Shown here one piece after another: positions 44,478 to 56,489 of a stretch of 64,000 nt of DNA; position 1 is the stretch's first letter, and each line of letters opens with the position of its first letter. The translations under genes were made by a program, and so were the position numbers. Location: assembly GCA_021604545.1 (NCBI GenBank), contig BQJE01000002.1, positions 124,001-188,000 on the forward strand. Direction: 5' to 3'. This DNA is from Micavibrio sp. Lineage in GTDB: Bacteria > Pseudomonadota > Alphaproteobacteria > Micavibrionales > Micavibrionaceae. The notes under the pieces are model-generated. The model saw only the letters and a program-made list of their open reading frames with translations. It searched no databases and was not told the DNA's origin.

Positions 44478-46025
44478 ATGGAAATTAGAGCCGCAGAAAT
44501 TTCAGACATTCTGAAGAAACAAATCGCCGATTTTGGCGCTCAGGCCGATGTGGCCGAGATCGGGCAGGTGCTCTCCGTCGGTGACGGTGTGGCCCGCGTT
44601 TATGGTCTCGATAATGTGCAGGCTGGGGAAATGGTTGAATTTCCAAGTGGCATTAAAGGCATGGCGCTGAACCTTGAGACCGACAATGTTGGGATCGTGA
44701 TTTTTGGCTCTGACCGCGATATTAAAGAAGGCGACATCGTGCGCCGGACCGGTGAAATTGTGCAGGTCCCGGTTGGTAAGGAACTTCTGGGCCGCGTGGT
44801 TGACGCGCTGGGCAACCCGATTGATGGCAAAGGACCGATCAAGGCCAAAGAATACAGCCGGATTGAGGTCAAGGCGCCGGGCATTATACCGCGCCAATCC
44901 GTGTTCGAACCGATGCAGACTGGCCTTAAGGCTATTGATGCGCTGGTTCCTGTTGGTCGTGGCCAGCGTGAGCTGATCATTGGTGACCGTCAGACCGGGA
45001 AAACCGCTGTGGCGGTTGATGCCATCATCAACCAGAAAAGCGTGAATGCCTCAAAAGATGAAAAAGAGCATCTTTACTGTATTTACATCTCAATCGGTCA
45101 GAAGCGCTCGACTGTGGCGCAGCTGGTGAAAGAACTCGAAGAGCAGGGCGCGATGGAATATTCCATCGTTGTGGCTGCAACCGCTTCCGAAGCCGCACCG
45201 CTGCAATTCCTGGCACCTTACGCCGGTTGTACAATGGGCGAGTGGTTCCGTGATAATGGCCTGCACGCGCTCGCCATTTACGATGACCTTTCAAAACAAG
45301 CCGTAGCGTATCGTCAAATGTCATTGCTGCTCCGTCGCCCACCGGGCCGCGAAGCCTATCCTGGTGACGTGTTCTACATTCACTCTCGTTTGCTCGAGCG
45401 CTCAGCCAAGATGAGCGAAGCCAATGGTGGTGGATCACTGACAGCACTGCCAATCATCGAAACGCAAGCTGGTGACGTGTCGGCCTATATCCCGACAAAC
45501 GTGATTTCGATTACCGATGGTCAGATTTTCCTCGAAACCGGCCTGTTCTTTAAAGGGATTCGCCCCGCGATTAACGTGGGTCTGTCGGTGTCGCGTGTTG
45601 GATCAGCCGCGCAGATCAAGGCCATGAAACAGGTGGCCGGCTCGATTAAGCTGGAGCTTGCGCAATACCGCGAAATGGAAGCTTTCGCGCAGTTTGCTTC
45701 GGACCTTGATCCAGCCACACAGAAATTGTTGGCCCGCGGTGCGCGCCTGACGCAGCTTCTGAAGCAGGCGCAATATTCACCCATGACGGTGGAAGAGCAG
45801 GTTTTTGTGATTTACGCCGGGACCAAAGGGTTCTTGGATAATGTTCCTGTTGATCAGGTCAGTGAATACGAGGCGCGTCTTTTGGATCATATGCGCGCCA
45901 GCGGCAAGCAAATTCTTGAAACCATTCGTGAGAAAAAAGCACTGGATGAAAATCTTGAAAAAGACATGCAAAGCTTTCTCGAGGACTTCACCAAAGGCTT
46001 CGCCGGTAAGAAAGAAGCGGCGTAA
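44478..46025 (+). CDS. atpA: ATP synthase subunit alpha
   Basis: A 515-aa non-catalytic hexamer subunit of F1. [16 protein letters not shown] starts the protein; the P-loop [16 protein letters not shown] is near residues 168-183, and [17 protein letters not shown] is the conserved interface motif. The ATG abuts the atpH stop. Length and motifs are normal. Confidence 0.98.
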   Translation: MEIRAAEISDILKKQIADFGAQADVAEIGQVLSVGDGVARVYGLDNVQAGEMVEFPSGIKGMALNLETDNVGIVIFGSDRDIKEGDIVRRTGEIVQVPVGKELLGRVVDALGNPIDGKGPIKAKEYSRIEVKAPGIIPRQSVFEPMQTGLKAIDALVPVGRGQRELIIGDRQTGKTAVAVDAIINQKSVNASKDEKEHLYCIYISIGQKRSTVAQLVKELEEQGAMEYSIVVAATASEAAPLQFLAPYAGCTMGEWFRDNGLHALAIYDDLSKQAVAYRQMSLLLRRPPGREAYPGDVFYIHSRLLERSAKMSEANGGGSLTALPIIETQAGDVSAYIPTNVISITDGQIFLETGLFFKGIRPAINVGLSVSRVGSAAQIKAMKQVAGSIKLELAQYREMEAFAQFASDLDPATQKLLARGARLTQLLKQAQYSPMTVEEQVFVIYAGTKGFLDNVPVDQVSEYEARLLDHMRASGKQILETIREKKALDENLEKDMQSFLEDFTKGFAGKKEAA

Positions 46026-46034
46026 GGAAAGTAA

Positions 46035-48396
<2,362 letters not shown>

Positions 48397-48409
48397 CGGC
48401 GGCAGTTAT

Positions 48410-48446
48410 AAGTTAATAGTTAAAAGTTTTTCTGCTCTATTAACTT
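48410..48446. repeat. AT-rich inverted repeat between atpD and atpC
   Basis: AAGTTAATAG (48410-48419) pairs with CTATTAACTT (48437-48446), and further TAACTATTAACTA copies follow at about 48448-48460. The linker is a small cluster of one repeated motif. A hairpin here could tune atpC expression or mRNA stability. Confidence 0.6.
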
Positions 48447-48483
48447 GTAACTATTAACTACTAACTATTTGTGAAGGAATGAA

Positions 48484-48909
48484 ATGACTGAACAAAGCAC
48501 AATCGATTTCGAACTGGTCTCACCGGAGCGCAAGCTTGTGTCCGAGCCCGTGAACATGGTCGTCATTCCCGGCAGCGAAGGTGAAATGGGTGTCGGGTCG
48601 GGGCATTCCTCTGTGCTGTCTTCGCTCAACCCCGGCGTTATCGCGCTGTACACCAATGACAACGAAGAGCCGCGCAAGATTTTTGTTGCCGGTGGTTTTG
48701 CCGATGTAACGGCAGAAATTTGTACGGTTCTGGCCGAAGAAGCCATTCTGCTCGAAGACCTCAACCAAAGCGAAATCGACCAGGAACTGAAAGACCTCAA
48801 TGAAGATCTCGGCATGGCCGCCGAAGAATCCGACAAAGCCAAAATCGAAGACCGTATCACAATCACGAAGGCCAAACGCCGCGCCGTGACCGGCGAAGCG
48901 ATCTTTTAG
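48484..48909 (+). CDS. atpC: ATP synthase subunit epsilon
   Basis: A 141-aa subunit that couples rotation and inhibits ATP hydrolysis. IDFELVSPERKLVSEPVNMV and VIPGSEGEMGVGSGHSSVLS are the beta-sandwich signature; the C-terminal helices are at about 90-140. GAAGGAATGAA lies before the ATG. Last gene of atpHAGDC. Confidence 0.95.
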   Translation: MTEQSTIDFELVSPERKLVSEPVNMVVIPGSEGEMGVGSGHSSVLSSLNPGVIALYTNDNEEPRKIFVAGGFADVTAEICTVLAEEAILLEDLNQSEIDQELKDLNEDLGMAAEESDKAKIEDRITITKAKRRAVTGEAIF

Positions 48910-48921
48910 CCCAAAAATTCA

Positions 48922-48950
48922 TTGACATAACAGAAAAATCTCTCTAATTT
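48922..48950 (+). promoter_or_regulatory. Near-consensus sigma-70-type promoter
   Basis: TTGACA at 48922-48927, a 17-nt spacer, TAATTT at 48945-48950, ending 34 nt before the ATG of the next gene and starting 12 nt after the atpC stop. It shares TTGACATAA with the promoters at 10469 and 34860. Confidence 0.7.
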
Positions 48951-48984
48951 CTCTTTTTTTGAGTATGAGTTAGGGACGTTTTCA

Positions 48985-49719
48985 ATGAAGAGCCTTTCAA
49001 AACCCGGCATCTTTTCTGCCGCTGCATTTTATATGTTTGTATCGCTCGTTCCATCGGCACAGGCTGCCTTTAATCCCGCCTCTTCTGCGCCAAACATTGA
49101 TAACAAAAAATTGCGTACTTCCGCTGTCACTGTTCCCATGCCTCCGCTTTGCAACAAATCGCTTCTGGCTCGTGAACTTAGTTTAGCGTCCCAAGTCACC
49201 GGTCTTAAGATTCTAATGAAGGGAATCATAGAGAAAGATCCCAATTTCAAAGAAAACCCTGTTTTTTTTCAGACCTTATCTAGTCTTACTGCCAATACAC
49301 TTTTTTCAAAAAAACATGCTGACCCAATAATTTCTGCCATTGCGCACAGGGTGGGGTGTAAGGATAAATCTGCAAAACCTCGTCTTGTAGCTGCGCTTTT
49401 GAAAAGCGATATTTTTAAAAATTATCCCGCAAGCTCTGCAAGCTATCTCTTTCGTCAAGAGCAACTGTATCTTGATGATGAACAAAAATTGGAAGCAGAG
49501 GCGGAAATGCTTGATATTTTTAGCCGCTATGAGAAATCTTTACAAGAAAGTCTGGCGGTGCTGATGGGGGAAATAGCAGGTGGAAATTCCGATTTAAGTC
49601 TAATGGCTTTTAGTGATTTTAATAAGCAGTATAGGCAGTTTTTAGAAGAATGGTATGGAAGCCTGAATGATGTTATGCAGCGCAGGGCGCTTCCTGCCTC
49701 TGCTCCTGCCATGCCCTAA
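48985..49719 (+). CDS. Secreted hypothetical protein, 244 aa
   Basis: A Sec signal peptide is visible (FSAAAFYMFVSLVPSAQA, likely cleavage after AQA). The mature part is helical with two isolated Cys (PLCNKSLLAR and HRVGCKDKSAK) that may pair. No family recognised. It has its own strong promoter and lies between the atp operon and the minus-strand folate run, overlapping the LOG gene end by 4 nt. Confidence 0.7.
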   Translation: MKSLSKPGIFSAAAFYMFVSLVPSAQAAFNPASSAPNIDNKKLRTSAVTVPMPPLCNKSLLARELSLASQVTGLKILMKGIIEKDPNFKENPVFFQTLSSLTANTLFSKKHADPIISAIAHRVGCKDKSAKPRLVAALLKSDIFKNYPASSASYLFRQEQLYLDDEQKLEAEAEMLDIFSRYEKSLQESLAVLMGEIAGGNSDLSLMAFSDFNKQYRQFLEEWYGSLNDVMQRRALPASAPAMP

Positions 49720-50615
49720 TCTTTTTTTCGCGGACCCCATTTCAAATTATGAAGATCAATCGCCACTGGGGATTGTTCTTTTAACGCGCTACGCAGATCA
49801 TCTGCATTATCGGCAACGCTAAACAGGCCCAAACATTTCTTTGTGATAAATGTTTCTTCCGCCGCACGATTAATCCACGCCAGCAATCCGTCAAATTGAC
49901 CATTCGTATTTAAAAACCCAATCGGCCGACTATGGCGGCCCAGCTGCTTTAGCCCCAGCGCGCAAATCACGTAATAGGTGTTTTCAACACTCGGCTTGTC
50001 CATGATGATCGGCTCGTTCGTATCGCGGATAATCTCATCCTCGAAATGCGGATAATGGTCAGGCTCATCAACAGATGGCGGCGGGCTCCAGCTCTCAAGC
50101 GCCGAAATAACATCGTCAACACCATCCACCACAATCAAAAATCGTTCATCATAGTCAGGCAGGGGTTTCAAAAACCCAATCAAATCATCCCAGTAATTTT
50201 CTGTGTTCACCAAAACCAGCGGCTTGTTGTGCAGCCCCAACTTGCCCCAGAATAAAACCTCGGATGTTTCATCCAGCGTACCAAACCCGCCCGGCAGCGT
50301 AACAACCGCATCAGCCAGGGCAAACATCCTCTTTTTACGGTCCCATAAGTCGTCAACAATAATCGTTTCTGTAATGCCCTCTAACATACGTTCACTGTCT
50401 TTGAGGCGGCGCGGGATAATGCCGGTAACGTTGGCACCGGCGGCCAGAGAGGCGCTTGCGACAATCCCCATCAATCCGGCATCCATGCCGCCATAGACAA
50501 GATTCGTGCCACCCTCGCCAATAATCCTGCCCATCTTCTCCGCAGTTTCGCGGAAAACGGGTTTTGTATGGCCGGATGAGCCTAGATAAACGGTGAGTGT
50601 CTTTTTGTGAGGCAT
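49716..50615 (-). CDS. LOG-family protein (TIGR00730-like) with extended C-terminus
   Basis: A 299-aa Rossmann-fold protein of the Lonely Guy family, whose characterised members release cytokinin bases from nucleotide 5'-monophosphates; bacterial members also act as AMP nucleosidase-like enzymes. GGMDAGLMGIVASASLAAGA and LPGGFGTLDETSEVLFWGKL (PGGxGTxxE) are intact. The usual length is about 190-200 aa. Here a further ~100 residues contain RPIGFLNTNGQFDGLLAWIN and EETFITKKCLGLFSV, which resemble the normal LOG C-terminal portion a second time. It ends the minus-strand pab run, with a 4-nt gap to pabC. Confidence 0.88.
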   Translation of the reverse strand: MPHKKTLTVYLGSSGHTKPVFRETAEKMGRIIGEGGTNLVYGGMDAGLMGIVASASLAAGANVTGIIPRRLKDSERMLEGITETIIVDDLWDRKKRMFALADAVVTLPGGFGTLDETSEVLFWGKLGLHNKPLVLVNTENYWDDLIGFLKPLPDYDERFLIVVDGVDDVISALESWSPPPSVDEPDHYPHFEDEIIRDTNEPIIMDKPSVENTYYVICALGLKQLGRHSRPIGFLNTNGQFDGLLAWINRAAEETFITKKCLGLFSVADNADDLRSALKEQSPVAIDLHNLKWGPRKKD

Positions 50616-50619
50616 ATTT

Positions 50620-51423
50620 TTATGTTAGATGAAAATCCTTATCAATCTCTAAATCTGCGATGGGATATTTTTGTCCTTCCAGTGTTTCAATATTTACGGC
50701 ACCACGAATGGAGTTAATTAAATAGAGCGCATGGGCGTATTGTATATCATCTTCGCTTAAATGTTTTTCCGTGACATCATATCGCTCCATCAGCAAGCCA
50801 CGCGTCACACCTTCCTGCGCGCCATCAGATAAAGGAGGCGTGTAAATCCTACTGCCCTTGATAATGGCAATTGTGGAACTGGTTGCGCAGGCGACATGAC
50901 CGGCATTGTTGAGCAGGAGTGCGTCATCCGCGTCTTTGTCCCGCGCTTCCTGCAACGCCATAATATTGTCGCCATAGTTGAAATTCTTGATCTGTGACAG
51001 TGGCGAGCCTTCATTGCGGCATACATTTCGTGCGAAAACGACGTTTTTAGGAACAGGCATGGGGTTGGGCGCAGCAAAAGCGCGCATGGCAATCTGGGTG
51101 TCGGCGAGATCAGGAATAGCAAGCCCGTGTTCGGCAGGGCCGCGCGAGACAATAACATTGATAATTACGTGCCCTTCTTCGAGATGGCTTTCTTTCAGTA
51201 AGTCTTTGGCGGCGATAATCATATCCTCAATATCGTTCGTAATATCGATGCCAATAACATTGGCATGACGTAAAATCTTTTTGAAATGAAGTGATGGGTG
51301 AATAATCTCACCGTTGATCGCCAGCATGGTATCGAACACCCCATCACCAAGACGGACACGATCCGTCGAAGAAAAAATCGGCGTGTTGTCATCCTTGAAT
51401 CGCTGATTGTGCCAAATCGTCAT
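50620..51423 (-). CDS. pabC: Aminodeoxychorismate lyase / class IV aminotransferase-like
   Basis: A 267-aa PLP-dependent fold type IV protein. RVRLGDGVFDTMLAINGEII at the N-terminus and SQIKNFNYGDNIMALQEARD, which carries the PLP-binding Lys, are conserved, as is DDALLLNNAGHVACATSSTI. Class IV members include D-amino-acid and branched-chain aminotransferases, but position after pabA and pabB makes 4-amino-4-deoxychorismate lyase (p-aminobenzoate formation for folate) most likely. The start overlaps the pabA stop as ATGA. Confidence 0.87.
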   Translation of the reverse strand: MTIWHNQRFKDDNTPIFSSTDRVRLGDGVFDTMLAINGEIIHPSLHFKKILRHANVIGIDITNDIEDMIIAAKDLLKESHLEEGHVIINVIVSRGPAEHGLAIPDLADTQIAMRAFAAPNPMPVPKNVVFARNVCRNEGSPLSQIKNFNYGDNIMALQEARDKDADDALLLNNAGHVACATSSTIAIIKGSRIYTPPLSDGAQEGVTRGLLMERYDVTEKHLSEDDIQYAHALYLINSIRGAVNIETLEGQKYPIADLEIDKDFHLT

Positions 51424-52013
51424 GCGGCGCGCCTGTTCTGCCCTTGCCAGTGCTGCGCGATCGTTGTGAAATTCTGGGTGATCGCCTGCCCGTGCGGCGT
51501 CAGGACCGATTCCGGATGGAACTGCAGTCCGTAAACCGGATGGGTTTTGTGCTGCATCGCCATGATGATTTCGTCCGTATTCGCTGTCACCATTAAAGGG
51601 GAATTGTCCGGCAATTCGATGATCAATGAATGATAACGCCCCGCCTGCATCGGGCTTGGGATGCCATCAAAAATATCGCTGCCATTATGCGTGATGGTGC
51701 AGGCCTTACCATGGACAGGCGTTTCGCCGCGAATGGTTCGCCCGCCATAAGCCTCACCAATACATTGATGGCCCAGACAAACGCCGAGTATGGGTGTGTA
51801 TGCTCCCAGCTCTTTCACCAGCTCGACACATATCCCGGCCTCGGCGGGCGTGCACGGGCCGGGCGAAAGAATAATCCCATCCGGCTGTAGAGATTTTACA
51901 TCTTCAATTCTGATGGAATCGTTGCGCACGACCTCGCATTCGCCACCAGCCAGTTCGACGTAGCGCGCCAGATTGTAAACAAAGGAATCATAATTATCGA
52001 TGACCAGAAACAT
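51420..52013 (-). CDS. pabA: Aminodeoxychorismate/anthranilate synthase glutamine amidotransferase subunit
   Basis: A 197-aa class I glutamine amidotransferase. MFLVIDNYDSFVYNLARYVE, ILSPGPCTPAEAG, the nucleophile Cys in ILGVCLGHQCIGEAYGG, and YGLQFHPESV (His-x-Glu) are present. It supplies ammonia to PabB; the same family can serve TrpE, but trp genes are absent here. 42 nt separate it from pabB and a 4-nt overlap joins it to pabC. Confidence 0.93.
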   Translation of the reverse strand: MFLVIDNYDSFVYNLARYVELAGGECEVVRNDSIRIEDVKSLQPDGIILSPGPCTPAEAGICVELVKELGAYTPILGVCLGHQCIGEAYGGRTIRGETPVHGKACTITHNGSDIFDGIPSPMQAGRYHSLIIELPDNSPLMVTANTDEIIMAMQHKTHPVYGLQFHPESVLTPHGQAITQNFTTIAQHWQGQNRRAA

Positions 52014-52055
52014 AGGTGAATATAAACCATAAGACAGGGGGTTTGCACAAGATGA

Positions 52056-53507
52056 TTAGGCGCTTTCGGCCCAGTTTTCTGTAGAGTCCTGGGCAGAGTC
52101 TTCATCCAGATCCTCAATATGAATATTGCTGCGGTCTTCAAAGCTGCGGAAGATGGCGTCGGCCTTGTCAAAAGTCTCTTGATATTCTTCATCAGGCTTG
52201 GAGTCAGCCACAATGCCGCCACCAGTCTGTAAGCTGACCTGATTGCCGTCATAAACCAACGTACGGATGAGAATGCTGCTATCCATGCTGCCGTCAAAGC
52301 CGATATAGGCCATGGCACCGCAATAAGGACCGCGCCGTGTTGGTTCCAGCTCTTCAATAATTTCCATCGCCCGTATTTTCGGTGCGCCGGTCACTGATCC
52401 GCCGGGGAAACAACCGCGCATCATATCAAGCGCGCTCTTGCTGCTTTTAAGTTCACCCTTCACCGTCGATACCAGATGATGGACACTGGCAAAACTTTCC
52501 AGCTTGCACAACTCGGTCGCTTCAATACTTTTCTTTTTGCAAACCTTCGACAGATCGTTGCGCAGCAAATCAACAATCATTATATTTTCGGCTTTGTCTT
52601 TTTCTGAATTTTCCAGCGAGTTGCGATACAGCCGGTCAATGGCCGGATCTTCAACTGCCGGGCGTGTGCCCTTGATCGGCCGCGTTTCGACCTGTCTGTC
52701 TTTCACCCGCAAAAACTGTTCCGGTGATGCCGACGAAATTTTAACAGGCCCCAAATCCATATAAGACGCAAACGGAGCAGGGTTTACTTCACGCAGCTTC
52801 AGGTAGTGGGCGAAAGGTGAGAAATTCTCGGGCAAAGCCGCATCAAAACGCTGTGCCAGATTGACCTGAAACACGTCGCCGCCTTCGATGTAGTCAATAA
52901 CCTTGCGGATATGATCCTTGTAATCAGGGGCTTCAAAATTAGGCTCCCAGTGTAAATCACTTTGCTCATGCTCGCGTAGCTGTAACGGTTGGCCAAAAAG
53001 TCGCAGGACATATTTTTGTTTCACCCGCGCTTCACTTTCGCTGCGTGCGTGGGTAATCAGCCAGGTTTTCTCCTGAATGTGATCATGGGCCAGAACCTGA
53101 TCGTAAATTCCAATCGCCATGTCCGGCATGTTCGGGTTGTCTTCCGCGCTCGAAGGCAGGTCCTCAAGACACCGCCCGAGATCATAACCAAAAAATCCGG
53201 CGGCCCCACCTTGAAATGGCGGAAGGCCATGAACATGTTCGGTGTCTTGGACCCAGCTTTCCATGCGGTCTTTGATCAGTGCAAAAGGATCGCCGTTAAA
53301 CGTGGTTTGCTGTTCCCAGTTGGTCACAGTAATCAAACCGTTTTTGGATTCGATGGTTTCAATGGGGTGACAGACGACAAAAGAATAACGACTTCCCGGG
53401 TGGCCAGGATCAGCGCTATCTAGCAGCAAACTGTACGGCATATCAGATACCGCTGCGAAAGCTTCAAGCGGATCAAATCCTGCTAGCTCATGGATAAAAG
53501 GTTTCAT
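52056..53507 (-). CDS. pabB: Aminodeoxychorismate synthase component I
   Basis: A 483-aa chorismate-binding enzyme. The N-terminal part matches the PabB/TrpE regulatory-like domain (SRYSFVVCHPIETIE), and the C-terminal catalytic part has VFQVNLAQRFDAALPENF, VETRPIKGTRP, CFPGGSVTGAPKIRAMEIIE and GPYCGAMAYIGFDGSMD. The ATG at 53507 is preferred; ATG 53516 and GTG 53519 are alternatives. It starts the pabB-pabA-pabC-LOG run on the minus strand. Confidence 0.92.
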   Translation of the reverse strand: MKPFIHELAGFDPLEAFAAVSDMPYSLLLDSADPGHPGSRYSFVVCHPIETIESKNGLITVTNWEQQTTFNGDPFALIKDRMESWVQDTEHVHGLPPFQGGAAGFFGYDLGRCLEDLPSSAEDNPNMPDMAIGIYDQVLAHDHIQEKTWLITHARSESEARVKQKYVLRLFGQPLQLREHEQSDLHWEPNFEAPDYKDHIRKVIDYIEGGDVFQVNLAQRFDAALPENFSPFAHYLKLREVNPAPFASYMDLGPVKISSASPEQFLRVKDRQVETRPIKGTRPAVEDPAIDRLYRNSLENSEKDKAENIMIVDLLRNDLSKVCKKKSIEATELCKLESFASVHHLVSTVKGELKSSKSALDMMRGCFPGGSVTGAPKIRAMEIIEELEPTRRGPYCGAMAYIGFDGSMDSSILIRTLVYDGNQVSLQTGGGIVADSKPDEEYQETFDKADAIFRSFEDRSNIHIEDLDEDSAQDSTENWAESA

Positions 53508-53591
53508 CTGGCCCATCACACGTATTTAGGTATTATTTGCCAGTGTGCAAGATGGCTGGGGATAATAAAATTCCCCAGACCCACTTAAGAC

Positions 53592-56369
53592 TCACTTTTC
53601 CACATCTAAGAAGGCAGTAATTTGCGCCGCAGCCTCGGAAAGCCCGGTTTTCTGGACCTCTACGCCTTCTGGAAATGCCCCAAACAGCCGTGAGGGCAGC
53701 ATCGGGTCCAGCATGACAAACACGCCTTTATCACTGCTGCGGCGAATCAGGCGACCAAAAGCCTGCTTAAGCTTCAGCCTCGTAATCATCTCATCATAGC
53801 CCCGGCCACCAAAACCTTCACGCCGTGCCTTGTGCAAAATCGTTGGCCGCGACCACGGCACGCGGTCGAACACAATCAGGCGCAAAGACTCTCCCGGTAC
53901 ATCGACACCATCACGGATCGCATCGGTACCAAGCAAACAAGCATGCGTATCATCACGGAACATATCGACCAGCGTGCCGGCATCAATGTCATCAACATGC
54001 TGGCTATAAAGTGGCAACCCGACCTCCTCAAGCGGCAGTGCAATCTTGTTATGGACGGCCCGCAAGCGCGAAATGGCGGTAAACAATCCGAGTCCGCCGC
54101 CGCCGCTTGCCTCAAACAAAGTGCGGTAAGCACCCGACACCTGTCCCAAATCATCCTTGCGCACATCATTGATAATAAAAACTTTGGTCTGCTCAGGGTA
54201 ATTAAACGGTGACGTCACAGCGACCTGATGCGGCGACAATGAAAGGTAATCTGCGCCTGTTCTTTGCCGCGCTGCCTTCCAGTCTTTCTCCGCATCCCCC
54301 GTGCCATCCAGCAATGTCGCCGAGGTCACCGCCATACCCTGCATATGCGGCTCAATAGCGCTGGCAAAGGGTTTCATCGGATCGATATAGTGGCGGTATA
54401 AGCCCACATCAATCGCCCGACCGTCAATCCGTTCCACCTCCATCCAGTCGACAAATTCTTTCGGTGGCTCGTCCTGCTGTAGTGTTCCTAACATATCAAT
54501 CCACGCGGCAATCGTCATCTTCGCGCGCCGCTCCAATGCCTGCGCCACCGCATCAAGGCGTTTGCGCGTATCGCTATCCATCATGCCTTTATCATCGGCC
54601 AGTTTCTTCCGCAGCAATTTAATCATTTCAGTCATGGGTTTTTGCAAACGCATCAAATCTTTTTTAAGCGCCCCCGCCGCTTCGTCCATTCCCTCGATCA
54701 GTGGCCGTGTTTGTGTCTCCATCGAATACGGCCCGTGTGCCCCCTCAGCGCGGGCATGAACCTGCTTATATATAAGGCGCAGAAAGTCCTCACACGGACC
54801 GGATGGATTGTTATCTTTTAACCGCCGCGTCCAACCCGTTGCCGTGAGCGCCTGCGCGCCGTTCAGAATGTCCTGCAATAGCTTTTCGGCCTCCATATCG
54901 CCGGAGATTAAATCCTCTACACGCCGTTTCAGCCCGCGGGCGCGGCTTCTGCGTTTGCCGCCTTCGGCCCCCAGTAACCACCTTCGTAAATCCGTGGTTT
55001 CCTGCGCGCTGAGATGCGCGGCAAAGGCACTATCGGCAGCAGAAAATAAATGATGCCCTTCATCAAACACATAACGCGAAGGCATTTCATCGCCAGGACT
55101 AGAGAGCGCCGTTTGAATCATCACCAGCGCATGATTGGCAATCACCAATTTGGCACGCTTGGCTTTGCGTACGGATCGTTCGACAAAACATTTGTGGTAA
55201 TGATCACAGGCCGAATAAATACATTCGCCGCGCCGATCCGCCAGCCCGCCCGTATGCTGAAACCCGAGTAACCCCGGCAGCCAGCCAGGAAAATCTCCGC
55301 CCGACAAATCCCCATCCTTGGACGAAGCCACCCAGCGTGCCATGATGCCGGCGGCCACAGCATGATTGGGATGGCGCGCGACCTCAGACCCGGCTGCGGT
55401 CTCTTCTAAATTCAACAAGCACAAATAATTCTCGCGACCCTTACGCACGGACACATGTGCATCTTTAACTTCCGCATCGGGGTACAAACGGTCCAGTTCC
55501 TGATCGATCTGCCGCTGCAAATTTTTGGTGAACGTCGAAATCCAGACGCTGCCCTTGTTCTTTTCTGCCCACACCGATGCCGGCGCGAGATAACCCAGCG
55601 TTTTCCCCACCCCGGTTCCTGCTTCAGCCAGCACGACATGGGGCTGGCCTTCTTCCTGCACCGGCGCAAACGCCGCCGTGGCTTGCGTGGCATATTCAAT
55701 TTGCTCTGGCCGCTGCTCGGATGTATCACCCAACAAAGATTGCAAACGCGCGCGGCTTTCCTCGCCGGTCACCGCATGATGTGATGGCGGTGGCTCAGGC
55801 GCTTCTTCCGCCCATTCGGGGAGCTTCCTCCAGATATTGAGCGCCGCCCGCGCGTTATACGGCACCTTCGGATCATAGTCTTCGCCCAACGCTTCAAATA
55901 TAAAGGGTGCCCATGGCCAACCTTTTCCGCCCAGTCCCATCACGCCAGCCATCGGCAACGCATCGGCTTTGTCTTTCAATGGGTCATTTCGTAAATCGGT
56001 CAGCAGCGCTTTCGTGATATTGAACAGGGTAGGGGGCAAATCCTCAAAGCTCCCGCGCTCATTAACACCGAGAACTTTGCTGAGGCCATGCACGGTCGGC
56101 ACTGCAAATAAAGTCGGATGCGTAAATGCAAACAGCTCGAGCACATCAAAAGCTTGAAATTCATCCAGCCCCAATCGTCCGCGCACATAGGGCGCATGAC
56201 AAACCAAAACTGCTTTTTTATGGATGAGCAGCCGCGCCTGCTCATGGGATAGGGTTTTGATCTCGCCCTCGGGCGTTAAAATCGCCGCTTCACTGGCGTT
56301 GACGCACAAAGCCGGAATATCCGGCAGGGCAATCTTGGTGGGGGCTTTTGGGGCGGATTCGGCACTCAT
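53592..56369 (-). CDS. DinG/XPD-type ATP-dependent DNA helicase
   Basis: A 925-aa superfamily 2 iron-sulfur helicase. After an N-terminal region of about 220 aa that looks like a degenerate exonuclease-type fold comes Walker A LAEAGTGVGKTLGYLAPA; four Cys of the Fe-S cluster are in YLCLLN, GECIYSACDHYHKCFVER; the DEGH box is RYVFDEGHHLFSA; motif VI-like AFGRLIRRSSDKGVFVMLD is near the C-terminus. Such helicases unwind 5'-tailed, R-loop or repair-intermediate DNA. It precedes pabB with an 84-nt gap. Function relative to DinG or YoaA is not resolved. Confidence 0.9.
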   Translation of the reverse strand: MSAESAPKAPTKIALPDIPALCVNASEAAILTPEGEIKTLSHEQARLLIHKKAVLVCHAPYVRGRLGLDEFQAFDVLELFAFTHPTLFAVPTVHGLSKVLGVNERGSFEDLPPTLFNITKALLTDLRNDPLKDKADALPMAGVMGLGGKGWPWAPFIFEALGEDYDPKVPYNARAALNIWRKLPEWAEEAPEPPPSHHAVTGEESRARLQSLLGDTSEQRPEQIEYATQATAAFAPVQEEGQPHVVLAEAGTGVGKTLGYLAPASVWAEKNKGSVWISTFTKNLQRQIDQELDRLYPDAEVKDAHVSVRKGRENYLCLLNLEETAAGSEVARHPNHAVAAGIMARWVASSKDGDLSGGDFPGWLPGLLGFQHTGGLADRRGECIYSACDHYHKCFVERSVRKAKRAKLVIANHALVMIQTALSSPGDEMPSRYVFDEGHHLFSAADSAFAAHLSAQETTDLRRWLLGAEGGKRRSRARGLKRRVEDLISGDMEAEKLLQDILNGAQALTATGWTRRLKDNNPSGPCEDFLRLIYKQVHARAEGAHGPYSMETQTRPLIEGMDEAAGALKKDLMRLQKPMTEMIKLLRKKLADDKGMMDSDTRKRLDAVAQALERRAKMTIAAWIDMLGTLQQDEPPKEFVDWMEVERIDGRAIDVGLYRHYIDPMKPFASAIEPHMQGMAVTSATLLDGTGDAEKDWKAARQRTGADYLSLSPHQVAVTSPFNYPEQTKVFIINDVRKDDLGQVSGAYRTLFEASGGGGLGLFTAISRLRAVHNKIALPLEEVGLPLYSQHVDDIDAGTLVDMFRDDTHACLLGTDAIRDGVDVPGESLRLIVFDRVPWSRPTILHKARREGFGGRGYDEMITRLKLKQAFGRLIRRSSDKGVFVMLDPMLPSRLFGAFPEGVEVQKTGLSEAAAQITAFLDVEK

Positions 56370-56434
56370 ATATAGGACTTAGCACGATTTGACGGGGAGT
56401 GGGATTCCATTATGAGCGGGAAATATAATGAAAC

Positions 56435-56463
56435 TTGACAAACAAGCATTTACATATTATATA
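56435..56463 (+). promoter_or_regulatory. Near-consensus sigma-70-type promoter
   Basis: TTGACA at 56435-56440, a 17-nt spacer, TATATA at 56458-56463, ending 26 nt before the ATG of the next gene. Confidence 0.75.
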
Positions 56464-56489
56464 TAGCATTGTTTTTTAGGAGAGTAAAA

